A stretch of DNA of 64,000 nt from Gramella jeungdoensis (GCF_023805255.1 NZ_JAMSCK010000003.1:558001-622000); one strand, 5' to 3'. Positions 25,895 to 34,185 are shown, counted from the stretch's first letter. Numbers and translations are program-made. Notes: generated by a model not told the origin, from the sequence alone.

Positions 25895-26599
25895 ATGGTG
25901 GCACATCTGTATTTTATTTCATTTCCGGGTGACAGCGGGCCCATTTATCAGGAGACTATTGCAGGAAGATTACCGGTAGAGCCATTTAATACCTATAGCA
26001 ATCTTTTCTTTCTCCTTATTATCATTTATTTTTCTCTAAAGGTTTATAGTGATTATAAGAATCACAGATTCCTTGCCTGGAGTTTACCTGTATTATTCAT
26101 AGGATTTATCGGGGGTACGATATATCATGCCACCAGGAGTCATGATGTGTGGATGTATATGGACTGGTTACCCATAGTTGTGCTATGCCTTGCTGTTTCG
26201 GTCTACTATACTATCAAGTTAAAAGCGACCCGTAGAAAACGACTCATACTCATCCTGGTGGTGTTATTTCTGGTTTTTGGAATAAGGATGATTCCCTGGG
26301 CACAAAGCCTTAAAACATCCATAGGATATATAGGCACTGCTGTAGGGTTGTTGCTTCCAATTCTCACTTATTTTTATACCACCAAACTTTATCACTGGGG
26401 CTATATTCTCCTGGCTTTTTTAAGTTTTGGGGTGGCTCTGAGTTTCAGGGTCATGGACAGGTTTATTTATGTAATGCCTATGGGCACACACTGGCTTTGG
26501 CATTGCTTTGGTGCCCTTTCGGTATTTTTCCTTATTCAGTACATCTATCACGACAAATTACCTTCAGAAAATAAGCCCGAAACAGCGAAAACTGAATAA
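25895..26599 (+). CDS. Seven-helix membrane protein resembling the CREST/ceramidase superfamily
   Basis: 234 residues with about seven hydrophobic helices (35-55, 62-80, 90-108, 115-133, 138-158, 163-182, 193-212). Three motifs resemble the alkaline ceramidase (CREST) hydrolases: EPFNTYSNLFF near the N-terminus, GGTIYHATRS followed by MYMDW, and a C-terminal THWLWHCFGA with paired His. These would supply the metal-binding His and Asp of the superfamily. Flavobacteria make sphingolipid-like sulfonolipids, which could be substrates; that is inference. Start codon abuts the previous stop. Confidence 0.65.
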   Translation: MVAHLYFISFPGDSGPIYQETIAGRLPVEPFNTYSNLFFLLIIIYFSLKVYSDYKNHRFLAWSLPVLFIGFIGGTIYHATRSHDVWMYMDWLPIVVLCLAVSVYYTIKLKATRRKRLILILVVLFLVFGIRMIPWAQSLKTSIGYIGTAVGLLLPILTYFYTTKLYHWGYILLAFLSFGVALSFRVMDRFIYVMPMGTHWLWHCFGALSVFFLIQYIYHDKLPSENKPETAKTE

Positions 26600-26635
26600 G
26601 CCTTTATAATGGACGGGTTTAGGATTAAATTTTAT

Positions 26636-26643
26636 TAAATTTG
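26636..26643 (+). promoter_or_regulatory. TAAATTTG -7 element of pheS
   Basis: Matches TAnnTTTG, 22 bp before the pheS ATG at 26666. A -33 TTG is not obvious. Confidence 0.45.
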
Positions 26644-26665
26644 CGCTTCCGAAAAGAAATCACCT

Positions 26666-27685
26666 ATGATCGATAAAATTAAAGGGCATATTGCTGAGGT
26701 TGAAAGATTTAATGCCGCCACGAAAGACGAAATCGAAGCTTTTCGAATCAAATATCTTGGGAAAAAAGGGATCCTTAATGACTTCTTTGCAGAATTCAAG
26801 AATGTACCTAATGAACAGAAAAAGGAGTTCGGCCAGGTAGTTAATGAACTGAAGACTGCCGCACAGGATAAGGTAAATTTCCTTAAAGGGGAATTAGAGA
26901 AGCGACAGGAAGAAAAAGGAGTGTACGGAGACCTTTCCAGGCCGGCAGAACCGGTGGAGATAGGTTCCCGACACCCAATATCTGTGGTTAGGAACCAGAT
27001 CACCGAGATCTTTTCGAATATAGGTTTCAACGTGTCTGAAGGGCCCGAAATGGAAGACGACTGGCATAACTTTACTGCTCTTAACCTTCCGGAATACCAT
27101 CCGGCAAGGGATATGCAGGATACTTTCTTTATACAAACCAATCCTGATATCCTTCTTAGAACCCATACTTCGTCGGTACAGGTGAGATATATGGAAGAGA
27201 ATAAACCGCCTATAAGGACCATTTCTCCAGGAAGAGTATTCAGGAATGAGGCAATTTCAGCAAGATCTCACTGTATCTTCCATCAGGTAGAAGGATTATA
27301 TATAGACAAGGATGTTTCTTTTGCAGACCTTAAGCAAACCATTCTTTATTTCACCAAACAGCTCTTCGGAAAGTCGAAAATCCGTCTGAGACCTTCTTAT
27401 TTCCCTTTTACTGAACCAAGTGCTGAGGTAGATGTATACTGGGGGCTTGAGACAGAGACCGATTATCGTATCACCAAAGGTACCGGCTGGCTTGAAATAA
27501 TGGGTTGCGGGATGGTAGACCCGAATGTCCTTAGGAATTGTAATATCGATCCCAAGGAATATTCAGGCTTTGCTTTTGGGATGGGAATTGAGAGAATCGC
27601 AATGCTGCTTTATCAGATAGAAGATATCAGAATGTTCTATGAGAACGATCTTCGTTTCCTTGAGCAATTCAAATCGGCCCTGTAG
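26666..27685 (+). CDS. pheS: Phenylalanine--tRNA ligase alpha subunit
   Basis: 339 residues, standard length. An N-terminal coiled-coil arm (about 1-85) leads to the class II catalytic core: motif 1 near residues 100-120 ([12 protein letters not shown]), motif 2 [19 protein letters not shown], then [16 protein letters not shown] and motif 3 [14 protein letters not shown]. It charges tRNA-Phe as an (alpha-beta)2 tetramer; the beta subunit gene is not in this window. Two small genes follow with overlapping starts. Confidence 0.97.
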   Translation: MIDKIKGHIAEVERFNAATKDEIEAFRIKYLGKKGILNDFFAEFKNVPNEQKKEFGQVVNELKTAAQDKVNFLKGELEKRQEEKGVYGDLSRPAEPVEIGSRHPISVVRNQITEIFSNIGFNVSEGPEMEDDWHNFTALNLPEYHPARDMQDTFFIQTNPDILLRTHTSSVQVRYMEENKPPIRTISPGRVFRNEAISARSHCIFHQVEGLYIDKDVSFADLKQTILYFTKQLFGKSKIRLRPSYFPFTEPSAEVDVYWGLETETDYRITKGTGWLEIMGCGMVDPNVLRNCNIDPKEYSGFAFGMGIERIAMLLYQIEDIRMFYENDLRFLEQFKSAL

Positions 27686-27861
27686 TGAAGAAAAATGGTA
27701 TCATCATACTGGCAATACTGGTCATCGCGGCCATACTATATGCGACCTTTGTAATCGCCCTTATCAAGGTCACTCTGGGGCTTATCTTAATTGCGGTCAC
27801 AGTATTATTGGTGTGGCTTATCTGGCATAAAATTAAGAAGAAAACAGAAGACAGGTTTTGA
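27685..27861 (+). CDS. Small two-helix membrane protein in the pheS operon
   Basis: 58 residues starting at GTG 27685, which overlaps the pheS stop by one base. Two hydrophobic helices (about 6-22 and 31-47) with a basic C-terminal tail (WHKIKKKTEDRF). The stop overlaps the TTG start of the next gene (27858-27861). Coupling on both sides and a clean two-helix pattern argue that it is real. No family recognised. Possibly a small regulator or a conserved flavobacterial hypothetical. Confidence 0.65.
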   Translation: MKKNGIIILAILVIAAILYATFVIALIKVTLGLILIAVTVLLVWLIWHKIKKKTEDRF

Positions 27862-28253
27862 AAAAGGATATTGAAATCCCACAGGTAAAAGATGTATATG
27901 TAGCTGCGATAAAGGAATTCAATGAAGAATTCCGGTCTGACGAATGGAATGTTTATCTGATCAACGATTCTTCGAAAGATCTTGAAATGGTTCTTATCGT
28001 TGCCAGGGGTTATGATAAGAAAAGAGAGACTTCGGTGATGCGGCACAAAATTGAAAAACTCCCGTCAAAGAGCTTTGCTAAAATAGAGTTCATTCAGGAT
28101 GAGGTTCTGTCTCTTAACAATGAATTCAGGGTAAGTTATTTCACCAACTCTAAAATGTTTGATAAGAAATTTACTTTTTCTAAAAACAGTATTAGAGAAA
28201 CGGCATTAGATCAGGTGCCTCTGATTCCTAAAAAGGGTGTCCTTGCCAAATAA
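27858..28253 (+). CDS. Conserved hypothetical protein of the pheS operon
   Basis: 131 residues from a TTG start overlapping the preceding stop; no ATG is available near the N-terminus. Soluble and basic, with KDVYVAAIKEFNEEF, a beta-rich centre (WNVYLINDSSKDLEMVLIVARG; FAKIEFIQDEVL) and a C-terminal LDQVPLIPKKGVLAK. In flavobacterial genomes similar genes are found behind pheS and are sometimes mislabelled as its subunit; I see no synthetase motif. Function unknown. A strong terminator follows at 28264. Confidence 0.75.
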   Translation: MKKDIEIPQVKDVYVAAIKEFNEEFRSDEWNVYLINDSSKDLEMVLIVARGYDKKRETSVMRHKIEKLPSKSFAKIEFIQDEVLSLNNEFRVSYFTNSKMFDKKFTFSKNSIRETALDQVPLIPKKGVLAK

Positions 28254-28263
28254 ATAGATCAAG

Positions 28264-28294
28264 AAAAAAGCCCTCGAAAAGAGGGCTTTTTTTT
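28264..28294 (+). terminator. Rho-independent terminator of the pheS operon
   Basis: Stem AAAAAGCCCTC (28265-28275) with GAGGGCTTTTT (28281-28291) around a GAAAA loop, then more T. It probably also ends the convergent lipoprotein gene whose stop is at 28313. Confidence 0.9.
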
Positions 28295-28312
28295 ATGACT
28301 AATAATAAACTT

Positions 28313-28978
28313 CTAATGTGTGTGTTCGTGCTCTGAATGATCATTGTACTGACCTGATAAGAAAGAATAATCATCACGGATTATTTCTCCTTCTACTATC
28401 AGGTTGTTGTGCTCCAGGTCATTATTGAATTCCAGGGTGGCACCACGGTTAAGGATCAAATCTCCGGTAACGATCAGCGTTCCGTTCATGTTGAGATGGG
28501 CTTTGTTGTTTATAATAAGGTCTTGTGGCTGTTCGTTAGTACCAACCATCATCATTCCCACTACGGTCAATTCTCCAGAATTATGGATTCTTGCAGAACC
28601 TTCAACGTCAAGGCCTCCACAAATGCTTAGCATTCCGCCAACACTTAAATTATTCAGTTTGGTAATGCCTCCAAATAATTTAGGCTCGGCAGAGTGAGGA
28701 ACCGAAAGGTTTTCAGACCCCGTATACGCGTCAAGGCCTTCACAGCTGGCATAACCTTCCAGCATCCAGTCTGGATTATGAATAGCGATCATCCAATCCG
28801 GATTGTGGATAGCGATCATCCAGTCAGGATTATGGATCTTGGTAGTGATCTCTGTTTTAGTTTTCTCTTTTGAAACAGAAAGCTCTTCGGTTTGGATCTC
28901 TTCAGAAACGGTTTCTGTTTGACAACCGGTGAAAGCCAGCCCTAGAACTAGCCCTAAAGCTATAAGTCTTTTGTTCAT
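28313..28978 (-). CDS. Lipoprotein with HNPDWM repeats and bactofilin-like beta-helix
   Basis: 221 residues from the Met at 28978; the frame is open 15 codons further upstream but those lie before the signal peptide. Lipobox AFTGC gives a lipidated Cys near 19. A charged linker is followed by three copies of HNPDWM, two joined by IAI (about residues 49-73). The C-terminal part (about 95-200) has short repeated strands such as LSVGGMLSICGGLDVEG, GELTVVGMMMVG and LNMNGTLIVTGDLIL, like a polymer-forming or bactofilin-type right-handed beta-helix. The tail is His-rich (HSEHEHTH). Function unknown; likely envelope-anchored. Confidence 0.65.
   Translation of the reverse strand: MNKRLIALGLVLGLAFTGCQTETVSEEIQTEELSVSKEKTKTEITTKIHNPDWMIAIHNPDWMIAIHNPDWMLEGYASCEGLDAYTGSENLSVPHSAEPKLFGGITKLNNLSVGGMLSICGGLDVEGSARIHNSGELTVVGMMMVGTNEQPQDLIINNKAHLNMNGTLIVTGDLILNRGATLEFNNDLEHNNLIVEGEIIRDDYSFLSGQYNDHSEHEHTH
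28764..28837 (-). repeat. 27-bp coding tandem repeat (HNPDWMIAI)
   Basis: Two full 27-bp units (28764-28790, 28791-28817) and a partial one (28818-28837). Unit sequences differ only at synonymous third positions of Ile, His, Pro and Asp codons, so the peptide and not the DNA has been kept. Confidence 0.85.
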
Positions 28979-29109
28979 GATACTTTGGTTAATTAGTGAT
29001 TTGGTATTGCAAAGGTAATACATAAATTGTTTTATTATGCAATAAAAATCGCTGAAATGTATAAAAATCAGAATATTATAGGAATATGCGTAAGAAAAAA
29101 ACTACAATT

Positions 29110-30105
29110 TTAATCTAATTTGTCTACTAATTTATTAAAAACCTTTTTAGGGTTCTTGCCTTCATAGAGAATGGCGTAAACTGCATTTATAATGGGAGTT
29201 TTGGCTTTTTTGGCCTTGTTTATTTTATAAGCACTTTCAGTAGCATAATAGCCTTCGGCAATCATACTCATTTCCATCTGGGCACTTTTTACAGTATAAC
29301 CCTTGCCTATCATGTTGCCAAACATGCGGTTACGGCTAAAAATTGAGTATCCTGTCACCAGAAGATCTCCCAGATAAGCAGAGTCATTTATATTTCTTTT
29401 CATTTTGTGTACTTTCTTGATGAATTTCTTCATTTCCCTTATAGCATTACTCATCAGTACACTTTGGAAGTTGTCTCCATAGCCCAGTCCATGGGCAATT
29501 CCGGCGGCGATTGCGTAAATATTCTTAAGTACGGCTGCGTACTCGGTTCCAATCACATCATCGCTTATTTTGCAGGTGATATAATCACTGCCCAGGTAAC
29601 CAGCTACTATTTCGGCCTTTTTTTCATCCTGACACGCAACTGTGAGGTATGAAAGTCTTTCCAAAGCCACCTCTTCAGCATGGCAGGGCCCGGTTAGGAC
29701 ACCTATATTTTCCATAGGCACCTCAAAATATTGATTGAAATGTTCACCTACAATAAGACTGGATTCCGGAACTATCCCTTTAATAGCTGAAAAAACAATT
29801 TTATCCTTTAAAGGAATCCGAAGATTATCCAGTTCACGTTTTAAAAATGCTGAAGGAATAGCGAAGATGATATAATCTGAAGCTTCAACTACTTCGTTGA
29901 TGTCATTGCTTAAATTAAGCTGGTTTACATCGAATTCAACAGAACTTAGGTAATTAGGGTTGTGATCCTGTTTTTTAATATGTTCAACTGCATATACGCT
30001 GCGCATATACCAGTTTACCTTTTCAAGATTCTCACACAACATTTTTACTATGGCCGTGGCCCAGCTACCACCACCAATCACACCAAAACTTGGGGTTTTA
30101 TCCAT
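29110..30105 (-). CDS. gpsA: Glycerol-3-phosphate dehydrogenase [NAD(P)+]
   Basis: 331 residues. The N-terminal Rossmann motif GVIGGGSWATAIVKML is at about 8-23; then IIFAIPSAFL, FSAIKGI, GPCHAEEVA, the catalytic Lys in YAAVLKNIYAIAAGIAHGLG, and SRNRMFGNMIGKG. The enzyme makes sn-glycerol 3-phosphate from DHAP for phospholipid synthesis. Cytoplasmic. A TATTTTTG promoter element lies 20 bp upstream (30125-30132). It is monocistronic as far as I can see, convergent with no gene at its 3' end. Confidence 0.95.
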   Translation of the reverse strand: MDKTPSFGVIGGGSWATAIVKMLCENLEKVNWYMRSVYAVEHIKKQDHNPNYLSSVEFDVNQLNLSNDINEVVEASDYIIFAIPSAFLKRELDNLRIPLKDKIVFSAIKGIVPESSLIVGEHFNQYFEVPMENIGVLTGPCHAEEVALERLSYLTVACQDEKKAEIVAGYLGSDYITCKISDDVIGTEYAAVLKNIYAIAAGIAHGLGYGDNFQSVLMSNAIREMKKFIKKVHKMKRNINDSAYLGDLLVTGYSIFSRNRMFGNMIGKGYTVKSAQMEMSMIAEGYYATESAYKINKAKKAKTPIINAVYAILYEGKNPKKVFNKLVDKLD

Positions 30106-30124
30106 ATGATTTCATTCTGTGTGT

Positions 30125-30132
30125 CAAAAATA
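30125..30132 (-). promoter_or_regulatory. TATTTTTG -7 element of gpsA
   Basis: On the minus strand TATTTTTG matches TAnnTTTG and ends 19 bases before the gpsA ATG. No TTG at the ideal -33 distance was found. Confidence 0.45.
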
Positions 30133-30366
30133 GTCAAATTTAAAGTTATTTAAAGTTTTTCGCTTTTTTTCGTGGTGATTGTTGCGGATTTTTCAAAAAA
30201 ACCACATTTAAACTTTAACAGTAAAAGCCTTTTTCAGAGACAATCTAAGTGGTCTATTCTCGTTATTGAAATGTTCTTCCCGTTCATCTTTTCTGGAAGA
30301 ACATTTTCTTAGTTTTTTTGGTTGGTTATTTAGTTGAAAAAACCGCTTCGAGAGAAGCGGTTTTTT
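30133..30366 (+). ncRNA. Candidate small RNA with two hairpins in a gene-free region
   Basis: The 356 bp between gpsA and the LysM gene, which are divergent, contain two intrinsic-terminator-like hairpins that neither gene needs. The first has a perfect 12-bp stem (30269-30280 with 30295-30306) followed by a T-rich stretch. The second has a 13-bp stem (30337-30349 with 30354-30366) with a GAGA loop and seven T. A transcript from the plus strand ending here would be a compact small RNA. No known RNA family is recognised, and no upstream promoter of full consensus is seen. Confidence 0.35.
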
Positions 30367-30368
30367 TA
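30337..30368. terminator. Strong intrinsic terminator hairpin
   Basis: Stem AAAAAACCGCTTC (30337-30349) with GAAGCGGTTTTTT (30354-30366), loop GAGA, more T after. It works in either direction, yet both flanking genes are transcribed away from it. Confidence 0.8.
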
Positions 30369-30461
30369 ATTTCAGAAGCTTTTTTGGAAAATTTTAGCAG
30401 TGGCGCCTACCTATAACTTGATTGCCTTTTGTACATTTAATACAAACACTAAAGAACAGAG

Positions 30462-30965
30462 ATGGGAATATTTTCTTTTATTAAAGATGCCGGCAAGAAA
30501 GTTTTTGGCTTAGATAAAGCCAGGACCAGGGAGGCTGGAAAAACTGACAGCCTTGAAAAGGAAGAAAGAAAAGAAAATGAAAAAGTTTCCCGAAAACTGG
30601 AACAGACCATTCAGGACCTTAATTTGAAAATAGAAAATTTAAAGATTTTCATAGAGAATGATATGGCTGTTGTTTCGGGGAAAGCCCTGGACCAGTCCAC
30701 TAGAGAAAAGATAATTCTGGTAGTTGGAAATTCTGAAGGCATAGCACAGGTAGACGACAGGATGGATATAGAAAATGCTGAACCGGAGGCGGTGTTTCAC
30801 ACTGTTGAGAGAGGGGATACCTTGAGTAAGATCTCAAACGAACATTATGGAGACCCTAATCAGTATCCGCTGATATTTGAAGCCAACAAACCAATGCTTC
30901 AGGATCCGGATAAGATATATCCCGGTCAGGTATTAAGAATTCCGCCTTTGGGCGACAAAAGATAA
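30462..30965 (+). CDS. BON and LysM domain protein (Kbp/YgaU-like)
   Basis: 167 residues without signal peptide. A BON-like domain (about 45-104, QTIQDLNLKIENLKIFIEN; VVGNSEGIAQVDD) is followed by a LysM domain (about 112-163, HTVERGDTLSKISNEHYGD; IYPGQVLRIPP). This is the architecture of E. coli Kbp (YgaU), a cytoplasmic potassium-binding protein. The N-terminus begins MGIFSFIKDAGKKVFG, also typical. A role in K+ sensing or osmotic response is likely by homology. An inverted-repeat element starts right after its stop codon. Confidence 0.88.
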   Translation: MGIFSFIKDAGKKVFGLDKARTREAGKTDSLEKEERKENEKVSRKLEQTIQDLNLKIENLKIFIENDMAVVSGKALDQSTREKIILVVGNSEGIAQVDDRMDIENAEPEAVFHTVERGDTLSKISNEHYGDPNQYPLIFEANKPMLQDPDKIYPGQVLRIPPLGDKR

Positions 30966-30968
30966 ATA

Positions 30969-31102
30969 AAAAGACTGTTTAAGAATTTTGAGAATGTTAA
31001 ACTGAGAGCAGTCGACGTTCTAGAGCTTGTAGTTCCACGATGAAAAAAGGAGGATCAATCAGCTAAAAAGAATATTCAAAATAGGTTTTTAAACAGTCTT
31101 TT
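30969..31102. repeat. MITE-like inverted repeat element
   Basis: A 134-bp stretch bounded by perfect 14-bp inverted repeats (AAAAGACTGTTTAA at 30969-30982 and its complement at 31089-31102). Further complementarity (TTTTGA) extends the ends with a gap. It holds no ORF and fills the space between the LysM gene and nadD. The ends resemble transposon termini, but one copy only is visible and target duplication is not evident. Confidence 0.4.
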
Positions 31103-31104
31103 AC

Positions 31105-31689
31105 CTATTTATAGAAATTCATTTCATCAATATATTCCCATACTTTATTATCCAGTAAGGGTCTTACATTTTTAGATTCCTTGATCGATTTCCTTATAAA
31201 GGTTGCAGAGATCTCTATTACCGGGGCATCTATCTTCTTTATTTTTGGATTATCGCGGAATTCAGGAGCCATTTCGCCCGATGCTATCCTTGGATAAACA
31301 TAGATCTCATGATTTTCCAGTATCACCTCGTAATTCTTCCATTTATGAAAGTTCTTAAGGTTATCTTCACCCATGATAAGGCTAAATTCGTTGGTAGGAT
31401 ATTTTTCCTGAAGATGTACCAGAGTATTTATAGTATAATTTGGCTGCGGAAGATCGAATTCTATGTTGCTGGGTTTTAATTTTTCATAGGTTTCGCAAGC
31501 CCTGTAAACCATTTCCAGCCGGTGATGATTATCAAGCAGACTGTTTTTCTTTTTATGTGGATTATGTGGAGTAACCACTAGCCAAACTTCTTCCAGGTCT
31601 GAATATTCCACCATATGATTGGCAATTATCAAATGGCCGGTATGTATCGGGTTGAAGGTTCCAAAGAAAAGGCCTACTTTTCTATTCAT
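31105..31689 (-). CDS. nadD: Nicotinate-nucleotide adenylyltransferase
   Basis: 194 residues. The nucleotidyltransferase motif GTFNPIHTGH (10-19) and the C-terminal ISATFIRKSI (SxTxxR) bind ATP. IMGEDNLKNFHKW is the conserved NadD segment. It adenylates nicotinate mononucleotide to deamido-NAD in NAD synthesis. Third and last gene of yicC-gmk-nadD; its start overlaps the gmk stop by 4 bp. Cytoplasmic. Confidence 0.95.
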   Translation of the reverse strand: MNRKVGLFFGTFNPIHTGHLIIANHMVEYSDLEEVWLVVTPHNPHKKKNSLLDNHHRLEMVYRACETYEKLKPSNIEFDLPQPNYTINTLVHLQEKYPTNEFSLIMGEDNLKNFHKWKNYEVILENHEIYVYPRIASGEMAPEFRDNPKIKKIDAPVIEISATFIRKSIKESKNVRPLLDNKVWEYIDEMNFYK

Positions 31690-32273
31690 TTCGCAGTTTT
31701 TTCAGCACCCACATAATTAGAGACCAGCTCATAAGCTTCATCCAGGGCAATCCCTAACTCGTTGTTCTCTATAATAAAATCAAACTGAGGTGCAGTAGCC
31801 AGTTCTATAGAAGCTTTTGCTACCCTCATGTTTATCTTGTCCGGGCTTTCTGTCTTTCTTTTTTTCAAACGTATCTTAAGTTCCTCAATACTCGGAGGTT
31901 TTACAAATACCGCCAGGGTCCTTTCCGGGTAAATGTTTTTAATATCCAGCCCGCCAACTACGTCAATATCGAAGATCACATGTTTGCCTTCCTTCCAGAT
32001 GCGCTCTACTTCGCTTTTCAGTGTTCCGTAGAAATTATCACGATACACCTCTTCCCATTCCAGGAATTCATCATTTTTGATCTTTTGCTTGAAATCCTTT
32101 AGGGATAGAAAATAGTAATCCTTTCCGTCAACCTCATTTTCCCTTGGAGCGCGAGAGGTAGCCGAAATCGAAAAATCCAGTTTTAATTCCGGGTGTTTTA
32201 GTAAGTGTCGTACTATTGTTGTCTTTCCCGATCCTGAGGGGGCAGAAAAAACAATAAGTTTGCCTTCGCTCAT
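31686..32273 (-). CDS. gmk: Guanylate kinase
   Basis: 195 residues. P-loop SAPSGSGKTT (10-19), then ATSRAPRENEVDGKDYYF (GMP-binding), EWEEVYRDNFYGT and FDIDVVGG, all diagnostic. It phosphorylates GMP to GDP. The second gene of the operon, it starts 1 bp before the end of yicC spacing (yicC ends at 32274) and overlaps nadD. Cytoplasmic. Confidence 0.97.
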   Translation of the reverse strand: MSEGKLIVFSAPSGSGKTTIVRHLLKHPELKLDFSISATSRAPRENEVDGKDYYFLSLKDFKQKIKNDEFLEWEEVYRDNFYGTLKSEVERIWKEGKHVIFDIDVVGGLDIKNIYPERTLAVFVKPPSIEELKIRLKKRKTESPDKINMRVAKASIELATAPQFDFIIENNELGIALDEAYELVSNYVGAEKTAK

Positions 32274-33131
32274 TTAGAGTACATTTAGAAGTTGTTCTTT
32301 AATCTTCTCCAGTTCGTCCTTCATTTGAACTACTAATTGCTGCATAGGCGCATAGTTGGACTTGCTGCCTATGGTATTTATTTCACGGCCTATTTCCTGA
32401 GAGATAAAGGCCAGTTTTCTTCCGTTAGAATCTTTAGTGTTCAGGGTTTTCTGAAAATATTCCAGGTGATTATCCAGTCTTACTTTTTCTTCTGTGATGT
32501 CGAATTTTTCAATATAGTAAACCAGCTCCTGTTCAAACCGGTTCTCATCTACCTGTTCTTTTATCTCGGCAATACCCTTACGAAGTCTTTCACGAACTGC
32601 ATCAACCCTGTCCGGATCCATTTTAATCACTTCTTTGAGAAGCTCCTGTATATTGGAGATCCTTAATTGAAGGTCTTTTTCAAGGGCTTCACCCTCATCA
32701 GTCCTGAAATTATTGATCTCTTTTAAAGCTTCTTTTACGGCTTTCTCAATGGCGTTGAATTCCTTTTCGTCGATTTCATCTCTTTCGGTCTTCAGGGCAT
32801 CAGGCATTTTAACTGCCATTTTCAGTAATTCGATCTCTGTGGCATTAACAATATCCCTTAACTGGTCCATATAGTTTTTTACCACTCCGCTATTCACATT
32901 GGTCGAAGTCTGTTCCCCGGTATATTCAACATATATTGAGAGGTCTACTTTGCCCCTGCCCAAAGAATTGGAAATAAGATTTCGAAGGTCCAGTTCCTTT
33001 TCACGGTATTGTGAAGGAATGCGCGCATTCAGGTCAAAATTTTTGCTGTTGAGAGACTTTAGCTCTACGGTAATCTTTTTGTTGGGAATTTGAGTGATGC
33101 TTTTCCCAAAGCCTGTCATAGATTGGATCAT
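32274..33131 (-). CDS. yicC: YicC family endoribonuclease-like protein
   Basis: 285 residues, full length. N-terminus MIQSMTGFGKS is the family signature, and SLNSKNFDLNARIPSQYREKE and the C-terminal GREINTIGSKSNYAPMQQLVVQMKDELEKI with EQLLNVL are conserved. E. coli YicC is an endoribonuclease that helps degrade the small RNA RyhB. First gene of yicC-gmk-nadD, with a full-consensus promoter at 33154-33183. Cytoplasmic. Confidence 0.93.
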   Translation of the reverse strand: MIQSMTGFGKSITQIPNKKITVELKSLNSKNFDLNARIPSQYREKELDLRNLISNSLGRGKVDLSIYVEYTGEQTSTNVNSGVVKNYMDQLRDIVNATEIELLKMAVKMPDALKTERDEIDEKEFNAIEKAVKEALKEINNFRTDEGEALEKDLQLRISNIQELLKEVIKMDPDRVDAVRERLRKGIAEIKEQVDENRFEQELVYYIEKFDITEEKVRLDNHLEYFQKTLNTKDSNGRKLAFISQEIGREINTIGSKSNYAPMQQLVVQMKDELEKIKEQLLNVL

Positions 33132-33153
33132 GCCTGAATTTTAAAAGCTTGCG

Positions 33154-33183
33154 CAAAGATAATCAATTCTATAGCATCTCCAA
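33154..33183 (-). promoter_or_regulatory. Promoter of yicC-gmk-nadD (TTG-N19-TATCTTTG)
   Basis: On the minus strand TTG (33181-33183) and TATCTTTG (33154-33161) are separated by exactly 19 bp, matching the flavobacterial consensus. It ends 22 bp before the yicC start codon at 33131. Confidence 0.75.
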
Positions 33184-33219
33184 TTCATAGCAGTTAAGAA
33201 CGAGCCTGTAAATATTGTG

Positions 33220-34185
33220 CTAAACCATTGCTTCAATAAAATCGGTGGCTCTTTTTTCGTGATAATAGATCGAAGTCTTTGTTACAAAGCCAACATGCCC
33301 GCCATACGGAGGCACTTCCAGATAAAGATGTTTTGAATCCTCCGCAATTTTATAAGGGTAACAATCTGAAGAAAGAAAACTGTCGTTTTCAGCATTTATT
33401 AGGAGCGTAGGGATTTTGATCGCCGGGAGAAAACCAATAGCACTGGTTCTTTTGTAATAATCGGAAGCATTTTTATAACCATGAGCCCTGGAAGTATAAA
33501 GGTCGTCTATGTCCCTCAGTGAGGTGCAGGCCGAAATCTTCTTTTTACTGATATAGTCAGGGAATTTTTCAGCCCTTTCATACAAGTGTTGCTTCAGGTT
33601 AAGTTCAAATCTTTTCGAATAGACAAAATTGCGCATCCGGTTAATCGCTCCTAAGGAACCTTCGAGGTCGCAGGGTACTGAAACCCCTGTAGCTCCTATG
33701 ATCTCATCAGGAATGCTTCTGTTTTCACCCAAATACTTGAGCATCATATTCCCGCCCAGGCTAAAGCCTACCAGGGCAATTTTAGAATATTTCTTAAGTG
33801 AAAGCACATGAGTGATCACCTCTGCAAGATCGTCACTGGCACCGGCATGATAACTGCGAAAATGTCGATTCAGTTCTTCGCTGCATCCGCGAAAATTCAT
33901 GGCAGCGACAGTCCAGTTCCTGTTATTAAAGGCTCTGGCCATGCCCTTCATATATGGCCGGCTGGCATTTCCCGCTAGGCCGTGAAGCAGAATGACAAGT
34001 TTATCGGTATCCCGATGTTTGCCATAACTCCAGTCCAGATCTATAAAATCACCATCGCTTAATTCAATTCGTTCCCTTTCATAAACGGGCAGCTCCACTT
34101 TGCGGAGCGTGGCCGAATAGATCGTGGAGACATCAGCACTCCTGAAGATTCCGGGTGGTACATAGTTTCCTGTAATTACCGGCAT
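33220..34185 (-). CDS. Alpha/beta hydrolase, YheT family
   Basis: 321 residues. Family pattern: LLHGLAGN (67-73), AAMNFRGCSEE, SYHAGASDDLAEVI, the nucleophile Ser142 in VGFSLGGNMMLKYLGE, and the late Asp and His in LINAENDSFLS and PYGGHVGF. YheT-type hydrolases are esterases with lipid or ester substrates, not well defined. No signal peptide. Divergent from the thioesterase gene at 34268. Confidence 0.9.
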   Translation of the reverse strand: MPVITGNYVPPGIFRSADVSTIYSATLRKVELPVYERERIELSDGDFIDLDWSYGKHRDTDKLVILLHGLAGNASRPYMKGMARAFNNRNWTVAAMNFRGCSEELNRHFRSYHAGASDDLAEVITHVLSLKKYSKIALVGFSLGGNMMLKYLGENRSIPDEIIGATGVSVPCDLEGSLGAINRMRNFVYSKRFELNLKQHLYERAEKFPDYISKKKISACTSLRDIDDLYTSRAHGYKNASDYYKRTSAIGFLPAIKIPTLLINAENDSFLSSDCYPYKIAEDSKHLYLEVPPYGGHVGFVTKTSIYYHEKRATDFIEAMV

